A stretch of DNA of 64,000 nt. It comes from Beijerinckiaceae bacterium (GTDB lineage Bacteria; Pseudomonadota; Alphaproteobacteria; Rhizobiales; Beijerinckiaceae). The position numbers and the translations under genes were made by a program. Shown piece after piece: positions 8,694-17,353 of this stretch (the first letter of the stretch is position 1; each line of letters starts with the position of its first letter). Where the stretch lies: assembly GCA_947370975.1 (NCBI GenBank), contig CANBNG010000001.1:62001-126000 (forward strand), in the 5' to 3' direction. The notes under the pieces were generated by a model. It was not told where the DNA came from. It did no database searches and saw only the letters and a list, made by a program, of their open reading frames with translations.

Positions 8694-9280
8694 GGGAGAC
8701 TTCCTTTTAGACAAGCGCAGATGACGACCCACGGATGTGGGCCGCATGAATATCGAATTCATGTGGTAGAGAGGTTAGCAGTCGCATGAGATGCGCATAG
8801 CCAATAACCCGGCCGAAATCGATAGGGCGAACTTAGGGACACGGCGACAGGCGCACAAGCCCCTAAATTTTTATTTTAAGCGTCAGCGAAGCAGAAAGGC
8901 CTGAAAAATGGCCGTTTCTGCTCACACTCAAGCTCAGGGTGAAACGACTCACTCGTTCGTGAAATCGTCATCACCGGCTGCCAGAGCCGCGTAAGCGCAG
9001 CAGACCGCAGCCTCAGGATCCCAAGCCCGGACAGCCGAAACCATCCAAAGGGCGCCCTCGAGATCATTGCAAGGGTGACGCACACCCGTTCCTTGAACCC
9101 ACCAAATCAACACGACGCATACTCCGGCCCCGATGTCGCGAAGCTAGGCGAACAGCCTTAACAATCTCCTTCCAAACCGCGTCTTTGCCGAGACTGGTTG
9201 ATGACGCCCCGCCAAGCCCCTAGATTGCACACCAACAGCGCCGCCTTCCAAGAGCGGCAAAGCGTGGCGGGAGGTTTCTG
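8694..9280. other. 587-bp intergenic region between cspA and a Bug-type gene
   Basis: No convincing gene on either strand. It must hold the cspA promoter and 5' leader (minus strand) and the promoter of the binding-protein gene at 9281. An imperfect hairpin with 12-base arms lies at 8890-8922 (AGCAGAAAGGCC, then GGCC plus TTTCTGCT with one bulged G). An A/T-rich tract is at 8868-8880. Neither could be tied to a known element. Confidence 0.6.
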
Positions 9281-10315
9281 ATGGCTGGCATAAAAGGTTT
9301 GGCGCGTGTGGCTGGCGTTGCGCTGGCATTGAGTCTTGGCTTTGGCGCGGCGGCGCAAGCGCAAGATTCGGGCGCGGCCTTTTACAAGGGCAAGACGGTG
9401 CGCTTCATCGTCGGGCTCGGCGTCGGCGGTGGCTTTGATGCCTACGCCCGCATGATTGCGCCCTATCTGGCCAAAGAGCTCGACACCACGGTGATCGTCG
9501 AAAACCTGCCCGGCGCGGGCGGCCTGCTTGCGCTCAACCAAGTCTACACCGGCCAGCCAGATGGCTTGCGGTTGCTCATCGTCAACGGCACGCCCGCGGC
9601 ACTTGGCCAATTGCTCGAGCAGGACAATATTCGCTACGACCTGACAAAGGCCGATCATCTGGGCGTTATCAGCGCCTATCCTTGGATCTGGCTGACAGGC
9701 CCCAAGACCGACATCAAGACCGCGACTGACGCCATGAAGCCCGGCACCAAAATCCGCTGGGGCGGCACTGGCCCGAGCGATGGCCCCGCCGATGGCGCGG
9801 CGCTGACCTGCGATGTGCTCAAGCTCGATTGCCAGATCGTGCTTGGCTACAAGAGCAGCGGCGACATTGCGCTGGCCATGGAGCGCGGCGAGATGGACGG
9901 GCTCTATCTGTCCGATTCGTCGGCCGCCAATTATGTGAAAAACGGTCAGGCGCGCGCGGTCGCCGCCATGGGCCGCACGCGCTCGGCGCTCCTGCCCGAC
10001 GTGCCGACCATTTTCGAACAGACCAAGCTGACGCAGGATCAGGAATGGTGGCTCGATTTCCGCGCCAATCTGAACGATCTCGGACGCATCCTCATCACGA
10101 CGCCGGGCGTGCCGGCCGACCGTATCGCCTTCCTGCGCGCGGCCGTGAAGCGCGCGCTCACCAATCCCGAACTGCTTGCGGAAGGCGAAAAGACGCAGCG
10201 CTTTGTTGCCTATCAGCCGCCGGAGCGCGCTTTGGAGATCACCCGCCACGTGCTCAGCGGCATCAATCCCGAACAGAAGACGAAGCTGCGCAACGTCATC
10301 TTCAAGGCCAATTGA
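9281..10315 (+). CDS. Bug/TctC-family tripartite tricarboxylate-type binding protein
   Basis: A 344-residue secreted binding protein. A signal peptide ends at AAAQAQ near residue 28, and the mature protein starts with the family pattern FYKGKTVRFIVGLGVGGGFD, then IVENLPGAGGL. TTT or TctA/TctB membrane genes are not nearby, so it is an orphan like most Bug proteins of Bordetella and relatives, where it may act as a ligand sensor or share a distant transporter. GGGAGG precedes the ATG. A paralogue is encoded at 10714-11751. Ligand unknown, probably a small carboxylate. Confidence 0.88.
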   Translation: MAGIKGLARVAGVALALSLGFGAAAQAQDSGAAFYKGKTVRFIVGLGVGGGFDAYARMIAPYLAKELDTTVIVENLPGAGGLLALNQVYTGQPDGLRLLIVNGTPAALGQLLEQDNIRYDLTKADHLGVISAYPWIWLTGPKTDIKTATDAMKPGTKIRWGGTGPSDGPADGAALTCDVLKLDCQIVLGYKSSGDIALAMERGEMDGLYLSDSSAANYVKNGQARAVAAMGRTRSALLPDVPTIFEQTKLTQDQEWWLDFRANLNDLGRILITTPGVPADRIAFLRAAVKRALTNPELLAEGEKTQRFVAYQPPERALEITRHVLSGINPEQKTKLRNVIFKAN

Positions 10316-10319
10316 GACC

Positions 10320-10580
10320 CTAGCGCGTCGCGGTATCGCGGTGATGGGTGTGGAGGAAGACGGCAATATCCTCCCGCCCCGGCCGCCCTGCCGCGACCGC
10401 TGCATCGAAGAGACTGCGCTGCACATCGCGCGGCAGATCGGCCCAACGGGCAATCACAGCAGCACCCAGACAATAGAGCACTTCACGCTCCTCGCCGGGC
10501 TCGATGGCGCCCGAGGCATCGCCGGCCAGTCCCCATCGGGCCAGCACGCGTGAGAGGGGATTGTCGCTCTTGTCATTCAT
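10320..10580 (-). CDS. small hypothetical protein
   Basis: An 86-residue protein of unknown function, starting at an ATG (10580) with only a weak ribosome site. The sequence has a compact helical look (RVLARWGLAGDASG, then EVLYCLGAAVIARWADLP). It lies on the opposite strand between two Bug-type genes, convergent with the first. Longer in-frame starts exist up to 10736, but they would cover the upstream region and ribosome site of the divergent gene at 10714. Confidence 0.55.
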   Translation of the reverse strand: MNDKSDNPLSRVLARWGLAGDASGAIEPGEEREVLYCLGAAVIARWADLPRDVQRSLFDAAVAAGRPGREDIAVFLHTHHRDTATR

Positions 10581-10713
10581 GGTCTTCAATCCATCTTGCC
10601 GTGAATGCCCCACAACGCGGTGCGCAGCGGAAGGCTCCCCTTGCGGCGCACATGCACGCGGTCTAGCCTCAACGATAAAAGAGGGCCACACGGCTCCGTT
10701 CGGGGAGGAAACC

Positions 10714-11751
10714 ATGACGCACCACCGCACGCGCATCAGATTTGGCGCTCTTTTCGCCTGTCTCGCCTTTCTGGCGGCAGCGCCTGCGCAGGCCGAAAGT
10801 CAGGCTGATTTCTACAAGGGAAAGACCGTCCGCCTTGTGAACGGCGGCGCGGCGGGCAGCGGCTATGATCTCTACTCGCGCATGCTCGCGCCCTGGCTGG
10901 CCAAATATCTCGGCGCGACGGTCATTGTTGAATCACGCCCCGGCGCCGGTATGCTCACCGCCATGAACCATGTCTGGCAGGCGCCCCCGGACGGGCTCAC
11001 CCTGATGCTCGCGCCGGGTGAAGGCGCAGTCTTCGCCAAGCTTACGGATGAGCCGGGCGTGCGTTTCGATCTGACGAAATTTCCGATTCTCGCGCGCGTG
11101 AATACCGCGCCCCGCGTGCTGATCGTCAATCCGAACGGCCCCTACAAAACGATGGCCGACTTCGCCCATGCCACGAAGCAGATCTTTATCGGCGCGAACG
11201 GCAAGACCGATGGCGCATCCGATACCTCGGCCGTGCTCTGCCACGCACTGAAACTCGCCTGCAAGATCATGATCGGCTACCCCTCCTCCAAGGAGTTCTC
11301 GCTGGCGGCCATGCGCGGCGAGGTTGACGGCACCATTCTCGTGGATGATTCCGCTGCGCGTTATTCCGAAGGCAATCAATTGCGCCCGCTCGCCGTCATC
11401 TCGCGCGAGCGCGCGCCGCTCATGCCTGATGTGCCAACCATTTTCGATGAGCTGAAACTGGATGCGGAAGCGATCTGGTGGATCGACTTCCGCGAGGATC
11501 TTCGCAAGATCGGTCGCCTTCTCGTGGCCCCGCCCGGCATAGATCCCGAGCGCCTGACCTATCTCCGCGATATCTCCCGCAAGGTGCTCAACGACCCCGA
11601 GGCGCTGGCTGAATTTGCAAGCCGCAACCAGCCCGCACTTTACGGCGAACCCGAGGAAATGGCCGGACTTGTGAAGCGCGCACTCGATGGCTCGCTCGGG
11701 GCCGAACGCCTGCGGGAAATCAAGGCTGTCATCACCGAGAAATATTATTGA
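10714..11751 (+). CDS. Bug/TctC-family binding protein (second copy)
   Basis: A 345-residue secreted paralogue of the protein at 9281-10315. The ATG at 10714 has GGGGAGG at 10702-10708 and is followed by a signal peptide ending AAPAQAES. The mature N-terminus ADFYKGKTVRLVNGGAAGSGYD and VIVESRPGAGML match the family. Both copies share a rare disulfide-like pair in the second lobe (here CHALKLACKI; CDVLKLDCQI in the other). No membrane partners are adjacent. The 3' end overlaps treZ convergently by 7 bases. Confidence 0.88.
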   Translation: MTHHRTRIRFGALFACLAFLAAAPAQAESQADFYKGKTVRLVNGGAAGSGYDLYSRMLAPWLAKYLGATVIVESRPGAGMLTAMNHVWQAPPDGLTLMLAPGEGAVFAKLTDEPGVRFDLTKFPILARVNTAPRVLIVNPNGPYKTMADFAHATKQIFIGANGKTDGASDTSAVLCHALKLACKIMIGYPSSKEFSLAAMRGEVDGTILVDDSAARYSEGNQLRPLAVISRERAPLMPDVPTIFDELKLDAEAIWWIDFREDLRKIGRLLVAPPGIDPERLTYLRDISRKVLNDPEALAEFASRNQPALYGEPEEMAGLVKRALDGSLGAERLREIKAVITEKYY

Positions 11752-13595
11752 TCGGGCAGCGAATCAGCACGCAGCAGAACGGCGGTCTGCCCAGGCACAT
11801 ACCAGCCGGCCGGCCGCTCGACGAGCGTAATGCCATCACCTCCATAATCGGGATGCTCGCTTGACCAGGCGAGCACCCAGCGCCGTGCAGCAGGCGCTGC
11901 CACCAGCGGGTCAGGCAGGCTGCGGCGCTTGAGGTCGCGACCGAAATTCACAAAAAGCAGGAAATCACGGTCGTCCGTGCCGAAAATCCGCAGCAACAGA
12001 CATGCGTCATCGACGACCGAACCGTCGATGCCAAGCCGCGCATCTCCGCACAGCACAGGGTCATTTTGCCGAAGCGCAATCAATTCGCGATGCAGGGCGA
12101 GCGCTTCGCGTTTCGTTTCGGCTTCGCTCCAATCGAGCTTGCAGCGCAGAAATGTCTCGCGTTCATGGGGCAAAGAAATCGGCGGCCCGGTAGGGCTCGC
12201 AAGATTGTCGAATTGCGAGAGGAAGGCGATACGCCCCATAGCGACCTGTTTGGCCAGCTCCCCCTCGTGATCGGCAAAATAGAGGAAGGGTGCGGAGGCG
12301 CAAAATTCCTGTCCCTGAAACAGCATGGGTGTACTGGGCATCAGCAGCAGCAGGGCTGTCACCGCGCGCAAGGCTCCCGGCGAGGTCAATTGATGCACGC
12401 GCTTGCCGTGGCCTGAATTGGCGATCTGATCGTGATTTTCGATGAAGGTCACAAAGCGGCCAGGCGGCGCGCGCAATGCGGGCTCGCCGCGCCTTTTGGC
12501 CTGATGGGCGTAGAATTGCCCCTGAAACAAGAACCCGTATTTGGCGGCCGAGATCAATTCCTGCGGCGATCCACGATGATCCTCATAATAGGCCCCGTTG
12601 CGACCGGTAACAGCGACAAGGGCGCTGTGGTGGAAATCATCGTTCCACAAGGCATCAAGCCCATAACCACCCTGCTCCGGCGTGCGAAACAGCAGTCCAT
12701 GTTCAGGCTCGTTCTCGCCCACAATGATGACATCGCGCCTGGTCGAGGACCGACAGCGGCGCGCGATGTCTGCAATCACATGGTCGACTGAGGAATCGAA
12801 AATACTTTGCGTGGCGTCGAGCCGCAGGCCGTCGAAATGAAAGTCGTCGATCCAGTAACGCGCGTTTTCCAGCACCATTTCGCGCATCGGCGCACCGGGC
12901 CGCTCGAAATCCAGCGCATCGCCCCAGTCGTTTTCATAGGATTGGGTCACATAGCCATCGGAAAAGGACGCGAGATAATTTCCGTCAGGCCCCAGATGAT
13001 TATAGACGACGTCGAGAATAACCCCGATCCCGATGGCATGGGCAGCATCGACAAAGGCGCGCAGATCGTCGGGGCCGCCATAAAGATGCGTGGGCGCAAA
13101 TAGCGCGACGCCGTCATAGCCCCAGCCAAAGCTTCCAGGAAAACTGGCAATCGGCATCATTTCGATCAGCGTGATGCCGGTCTCGCGCAAATGCGGAAGT
13201 TTGGCGATGGCGCCGGCCCATGTGCCCTCGGGCGTGAAAGCGCCAACATGGATTTCATAAATGATCTGCCGTTCCATCCGACAGCCCGGCCAGTCTGCGT
13301 CGCTCCAGGCAAAAGCGGATGGATCGATGACCTCCGAAAGATGATGCGGGCCTTGTGGCTGAGCGCGCGAGGCAGGATCAGGAAACGGGCCGGTGTCCCC
13401 GATCATGTAGCCATAGCGCGCCCCTGCCCGCAGGTCTGGCACGAACAGGCTGTGATAGCCTTCACCCTCGGGCTGCATCGGCCTGCGCATCTGGCCGTCG
13501 ATATGCAAGGTCGGCGTGGAACGATCGCAGAAGACGCGGAACGACACGCCGCCATCCACAAGTTCCGCACCCAAACCAAAGCGCCGTTCCAGCAT
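11745..13595 (-). CDS. treZ: malto-oligosyltrehalose trehalohydrolase
   Basis: GH13 enzyme that releases trehalose from maltooligosyl-trehalose. About 616 residues, as usual for TreZ: an N-terminal beta domain (1-95), the (beta/alpha)8 barrel beginning at IIYEIHVGAFTPEG, and a C-terminal beta domain. Catalytic residues are Asp260 (FDGLRLDAT), Glu294 (IIVGENE) and Asp389 (FIENHDQI). The ATG at 13595 has GAGG 5 bases upstream; a TTG at 13616 is possible. The partner treY and glycogen genes are not in the window, so the substrate-making enzyme must be encoded elsewhere. Confidence 0.93.
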   Translation of the reverse strand: MLERRFGLGAELVDGGVSFRVFCDRSTPTLHIDGQMRRPMQPEGEGYHSLFVPDLRAGARYGYMIGDTGPFPDPASRAQPQGPHHLSEVIDPSAFAWSDADWPGCRMERQIIYEIHVGAFTPEGTWAGAIAKLPHLRETGITLIEMMPIASFPGSFGWGYDGVALFAPTHLYGGPDDLRAFVDAAHAIGIGVILDVVYNHLGPDGNYLASFSDGYVTQSYENDWGDALDFERPGAPMREMVLENARYWIDDFHFDGLRLDATQSIFDSSVDHVIADIARRCRSSTRRDVIIVGENEPEHGLLFRTPEQGGYGLDALWNDDFHHSALVAVTGRNGAYYEDHRGSPQELISAAKYGFLFQGQFYAHQAKRRGEPALRAPPGRFVTFIENHDQIANSGHGKRVHQLTSPGALRAVTALLLLMPSTPMLFQGQEFCASAPFLYFADHEGELAKQVAMGRIAFLSQFDNLASPTGPPISLPHERETFLRCKLDWSEAETKREALALHRELIALRQNDPVLCGDARLGIDGSVVDDACLLLRIFGTDDRDFLLFVNFGRDLKRRSLPDPLVAAPAARRWVLAWSSEHPDYGGDGITLVERPAGWYVPGQTAVLLRADSLPDQ

Positions 13596-13634
13596 CGCGA
13601 CCTCGCTTGCACCCAAAGGGTCGCAAGCGCAGCC

Positions 13635-14999
13635 TCAGGCCGCGCCGCCGATCCGGTCTGCCAAATGGCCAGACCCGCTTGCGGGTTGCACGCCCTCTTC
13701 TGCAAGAACCCGTCGGCGATCCTCGATTGCAGAGCGCGTCGAGCCTATGGCCAGCATCAGGGCACTCATGGTGCGCGTATTGGTCAGGCCACGACGGGTA
13801 AAGCGAATGGCCTGGCGCACGACATCGTCAAGCGCCAGCGTGACGCTGGAGAGGTCTTCATCGGAATGGGCCTTGCGCGCGCGCGACAGGAGAGACCCAA
13901 GCTCCTCGAGCACTTCGTCAACGGCATCGCGCTTCTGTTGGGCAAAGAGCTGGCTGATCCAGGCCAGAACCGAGGTCACGCCGCCGCCTGCAAACAATCC
14001 AAGCCAAAGCCAGTCGCCCCAGCGGTCCATGAAGGTCAATTGCTCGCGGTTGAGGTAATCCACAGCGCCTGGATGAACCGGCAAAGCCGCGCTTGTGGCG
14101 CTGTCAGTGTCGGGCGCCTTGAGCAGATTGATCGTCGCCGTGGCATTGGCGATGCGCGCGCGCAGCCGGAAGAGATTGGCCGTGACCTCGGACACAGGCC
14201 CGCGATCGGTGCGCGAGGATGCCATGAGCCGGTAAGAGACGCCGATGGTGGTGATTTCTTCTGTGGGCTTCTTTGGGCGTCCGCCAAATGCGCCCGCTGG
14301 AATGGTCATCTGCGTCAGCACGGGCGTGCGCAGGCTGAGCGCCTCGGCTTCATCCACGGGCACGATGGTGATGTCGCCACCCAGGGCGCGGGAATAGCTG
14401 CGCACCAATTGGCCAGCTTCCGAACTGACAGGCGCGGCAATAAAGGCGATGGCGTCAATCTGCTTGGCTGCGACGAGGCCCGGAACCTGACCGGCGGTAG
14501 TATTGACAAAGCGCACTTCCTTGTCGGTGAGCTCATAGCTCGAAAGCACGCGCAGCAAGACATTTCGGTCCGGCGTGCGCATATCGACAAGCGCCAGCCT
14601 TTTGCCCGCGAGATCGGCAACGTCGGATATCTTGCGCGCGGTCGGCGCGGCGATAATCAGGGCCTCCTCGCGCAGGATCGCAACGGTCAGGCCATTATTG
14701 GGCAATTCGACATCGGGACGGACCACGGCAAAGGGCGCGCGGCCTTCTTCAAGCGCCAGTGCAGCCTGTCGAAAATCCTCGTAAAAAACCGGCTGGATCG
14801 AGATATTGCTCTTGGTATCGCGCAAGGTCGCGGCAAAAGCATCGATCAGAACCTGCTCATTGCTGCCGTGATTGCCGACAGCCACGCTGAACTGCGAGGG
14901 CTTGCTGGCAAAGCGATAGGCGGCCAGGCCGATGACCGCGCCTATGACAATCCCGAGCGCGAAAAGGGCATATAGGATCTTGCGACGCGGGACTTTCAT
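13635..14999 (-). CDS. membrane-anchored TAXI-family TRAP solute-binding protein
   Basis: A 454-residue TAXI-type (TRAP-associated extracytoplasmic immunogenic) binding protein. Residues 8-28 form an uncleaved-looking N-terminal membrane segment, the binding domain starts FSVAVGNHGS and spans to about 330, and a second hydrophobic segment at about 335-358 (WLWLGLFAGGG) leads into a cytoplasmic-looking helical tail of about 95 residues. Ordinary TAXI proteins lack the C-terminal segment and tail. It is 39 bases upstream of treZ on the same strand; no TRAP permease is nearby, so a sensory or regulatory use is possible. Confidence 0.82.
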   Translation of the reverse strand: MKVPRRKILYALFALGIVIGAVIGLAAYRFASKPSQFSVAVGNHGSNEQVLIDAFAATLRDTKSNISIQPVFYEDFRQAALALEEGRAPFAVVRPDVELPNNGLTVAILREEALIIAAPTARKISDVADLAGKRLALVDMRTPDRNVLLRVLSSYELTDKEVRFVNTTAGQVPGLVAAKQIDAIAFIAAPVSSEAGQLVRSYSRALGGDITIVPVDEAEALSLRTPVLTQMTIPAGAFGGRPKKPTEEITTIGVSYRLMASSRTDRGPVSEVTANLFRLRARIANATATINLLKAPDTDSATSAALPVHPGAVDYLNREQLTFMDRWGDWLWLGLFAGGGVTSVLAWISQLFAQQKRDAVDEVLEELGSLLSRARKAHSDEDLSSVTLALDDVVRQAIRFTRRGLTNTRTMSALMLAIGSTRSAIEDRRRVLAEEGVQPASGSGHLADRIGGAA

Positions 15000-15164
15000 T
15001 CTTCGTCCTTGGGTTTTGCGCGAGGCGCAAGCCAGCTTCTCTTGGCAGGAACGATAAAGGAGAACGAAGCTCGACGGAACCCGTTGCCCACATGAGCTGT
15101 TTAATCAGATCGAGCGGGCTGCGGCCCTTCTCTCCGCACCTGCTCGGGTGATGGAGGTTCTCGC

Positions 15165-15527
15165 ATGGAACAGCAAACAACGCGCTTCCAGGACTGGACC
15201 AATCTGGCCGTCGGCCTTGGACTGGCGGTCTACCCGTGGGTGATTGGCTATTCAGACAACCAGCTCGCCACCCGCATCAGTGTCGTCGCCGGAATTCTAA
15301 TCTTTCTGGTGGCGGGCGCAGCGCTCATCCGCTTCGCGGAATGGGAAGAATGGCTGAACATGTTGCTCGGCATCGGTGTGGCCGCGTCTCCCTTCATCTT
15401 CGGCCTGACCAATTCCGAAATGGCAACGCAGGCCCTGTTCCTCGCCGGCCTGATCGTCGTGGTCATGTCGGGATGGGAACTCTGGGCGATACATCATCCC
15501 GAGCCGCCGACCTTGCTGCCTCACTAA
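15165..15527 (+). CDS. SPW-repeat integral membrane protein
   Basis: A 120-residue protein with four hydrophobic helices arranged as two SPW-type repeats. The repeat motifs are YPWVIGYSDN (about residues 24-33) and ASPFIFGLTNSE (about 79-90), the second with Phe in place of Trp. The family is common in alphaproteobacteria and its function is unknown. GGAGG lies before the ATG. It precedes the periplasmic glucan gene on the same strand. Confidence 0.85.
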   Translation: MEQQTTRFQDWTNLAVGLGLAVYPWVIGYSDNQLATRISVVAGILIFLVAGAALIRFAEWEEWLNMLLGIGVAASPFIFGLTNSEMATQALFLAGLIVVVMSGWELWAIHHPEPPTLLPH

Positions 15528-15590
15528 AGGCAAGGCCGGAACCTGCTGCGCTCGCGCCCGTTGCCTTGGCAAATGGGGACACGCTTGCAG

Positions 15591-17159
15591 ATGAGAATGA
15601 CACGCCGAAGCTTCATCGCCACGACGGGGGTGCTGGCAACCTTCCCCGCCGTGGCGCAGGTCCGCCCGCCGATACGCTTTGCATTTGATGATGTGATCGC
15701 CAAAGCGCAAGCGCTGGCAGCAGCCGATTTCAGCGACGAGCGGGATGTCGAACCACCCGCGCTCGCAGCGCTCGATTATGATGATTACCGCAAGATCCGG
15801 TTCCGCCCCGAAGCACGCGTGTCGCTGGGCGCCGGATTTGGCCTCGACCTCTTCCATCGCGGCCATATTTTCAAACCGCAAGTCGACATCAATCTCCTCG
15901 AGGATGGCATACCGGTTGAGCTGCCCTATCGCGAAAGCCAGTTCGATTTCGGCGGATTGAAGCTCGGCCCTCTGCCGCGCTCTCTTGGTTTTGCGGGATT
16001 GCGCATTCGCGCGCCCCTCAACCGCCCCGATGTCCAGGACGAGTTGATCGTCTTCCTCGGCGCATCCTATTTCCGATTTCTCGGGCGCGGGCAGCGCTAC
16101 GGGCTGTCGGCGCGCGGTCTTGCCCTCAATGCCGGCATTCCTGGCGAAACCGAGGAATTTCCCTTCTTTCGCGAATTCTGGATCGAGAAGCCCAAAGAGG
16201 ATCAGCTTCATCTCACGCTTTATGCGCTGATGGATTCTCCCTCTCTCGCAGGGGCCTTTGCCTTTACCCTGCTGCCTCGCGAAGAGACAAGCGCTGATGT
16301 CACCGCCCATATCATTCCACGCACCACACTCGCGCGCCTCGGCGTAGCGCCCCTCACATCCATGTATTTCACCGGCGGCAGCGGGCCCCGTCACACGGAT
16401 CTGTTTAGACGCGAGGTGCATGATTCAGACGGGCTCGTCATGCGCCTTGAGGGCCACAGCACTTGGCGTCCCCTCGTCAATCCGCCCCAGAGCCGCACGA
16501 GCTCTTTTGCCGCGCAAACAGTTCAAGGCTTTGGCCTCATCCAGCGCAATCGCAATTTCGACGATTATCAGGATCTCGAGGCCTCCTACGAATTGCGCCC
16601 GAGTTATTATGTCGAACCCATGGGCGACTGGGGACCGGGCTCGGTCGAGCTCTCCGAACTCGCCACGCAATCGGAAACGAGCGACAATATTGTCGCTTCG
16701 TTCAGACCCCAATCGCCACTCCAGCCGGGCAAGCCCGCGCAATGGCGCTATCGCATCACCGCGACCGGGAGCGGCGAGCCCATGAGCGAACTTGCCCGCG
16801 CCCAACGCACGCTCATCAGCGATCGCGCGGCGCGCCATGCCGGCCAGCCCGCCGGCGCGCGGCTTTTTCTGGTCGATTTCGCAGGCGGCGATCTGGCCTT
16901 CTACAAATCTGCCGTCGATGAACTTGAAATCTCGCTGCACACCACAGCCGGAACCATCGCGGCCGAGCCGCTGGCCTGGAACCCGCATACGTCGGGCATT
17001 CGCGCCCGCATTTTCACCCATATGGAACACGAACAATCGAGCGAGATCAGCGCCACCCTGCTCCATCGCGGCAAGGTGCTGAGCGAAACCTGGCTCACGC
17101 AATGGTCGCGTGATCTGGCGCGCGAGCAGGAAGCCACCCAGCCCGCCGACCTTCGATAA
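15591..17159 (+). CDS. periplasmic glucan biosynthesis protein, OpgG/OpgD (MdoG/MdoD) family
   Basis: A 522-residue MdoG-family protein that shapes or branches osmoregulated periplasmic glucans. The N-terminus carries a twin-arginine signal (MTRRSFIATTG, cleavage near AVAQ), which is the OpgD-like export mode. Family segments include IRFRPEARV, FHRGHIFK, FFREFWIEKP and the C-terminal RIFTHMEHEQ region. The ATG at 15591 is chosen because it directly precedes the Tat motif; 15561 and 15597 are alternatives. The glucosyltransferase opgH is not adjacent. Confidence 0.88.
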   Translation: MRMTRRSFIATTGVLATFPAVAQVRPPIRFAFDDVIAKAQALAAADFSDERDVEPPALAALDYDDYRKIRFRPEARVSLGAGFGLDLFHRGHIFKPQVDINLLEDGIPVELPYRESQFDFGGLKLGPLPRSLGFAGLRIRAPLNRPDVQDELIVFLGASYFRFLGRGQRYGLSARGLALNAGIPGETEEFPFFREFWIEKPKEDQLHLTLYALMDSPSLAGAFAFTLLPREETSADVTAHIIPRTTLARLGVAPLTSMYFTGGSGPRHTDLFRREVHDSDGLVMRLEGHSTWRPLVNPPQSRTSSFAAQTVQGFGLIQRNRNFDDYQDLEASYELRPSYYVEPMGDWGPGSVELSELATQSETSDNIVASFRPQSPLQPGKPAQWRYRITATGSGEPMSELARAQRTLISDRAARHAGQPAGARLFLVDFAGGDLAFYKSAVDELEISLHTTAGTIAAEPLAWNPHTSGIRARIFTHMEHEQSSEISATLLHRGKVLSETWLTQWSRDLAREQEATQPADLR

Positions 17160-17186
17160 GCCGCACACACAACAGGAAACATCGTC

Positions 17187-17261
17187 ATGAATGGGATTAT
17201 TTATATCGTCGGCCTCGTCGTGGTTGTCCTCGCGGTGCTCAGCTTCTTTGGCCTGCGCTAG
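17187..17261 (+). CDS. 24-residue single-span membrane microprotein
   Basis: A very short gene too small for normal callers: ATG at 17187, TAG at 17259-17261, with AGGAAA at 17174-17179 as a well-placed ribosome site. The product starts MNGIIYIVGLVVVVLAVLSF and ends FGLR, so nearly its whole length is one transmembrane helix. It lies 27 bases after the opgG/D stop, so it is probably co-transcribed. Its function is unknown. Its hydrophobic composition and good start site make it more than a chance frame. Confidence 0.65.
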   Translation: MNGIIYIVGLVVVVLAVLSFFGLR

Positions 17262-17353
17262 AGACTGCGGGCTGGCCTTGGGCTGCTCCTGCGGCTAATT
17301 CATTCTCCGCGCGACCTGCGAGAGTCGCGGGTCACGCGCGTGAGGCGGCGGGG

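Noticed and set aside
8876..9085. 69-codon minus-strand frame upstream of cspA
   Set aside because: No ribosome site and no protein-like pattern, and a hairpin lies inside it.
13191..14975. 594-codon plus-strand frame across treZ and the TAXI gene
   Set aside because: Covers parts of two well-supported minus-strand genes, and its translation has no recognisable domain.
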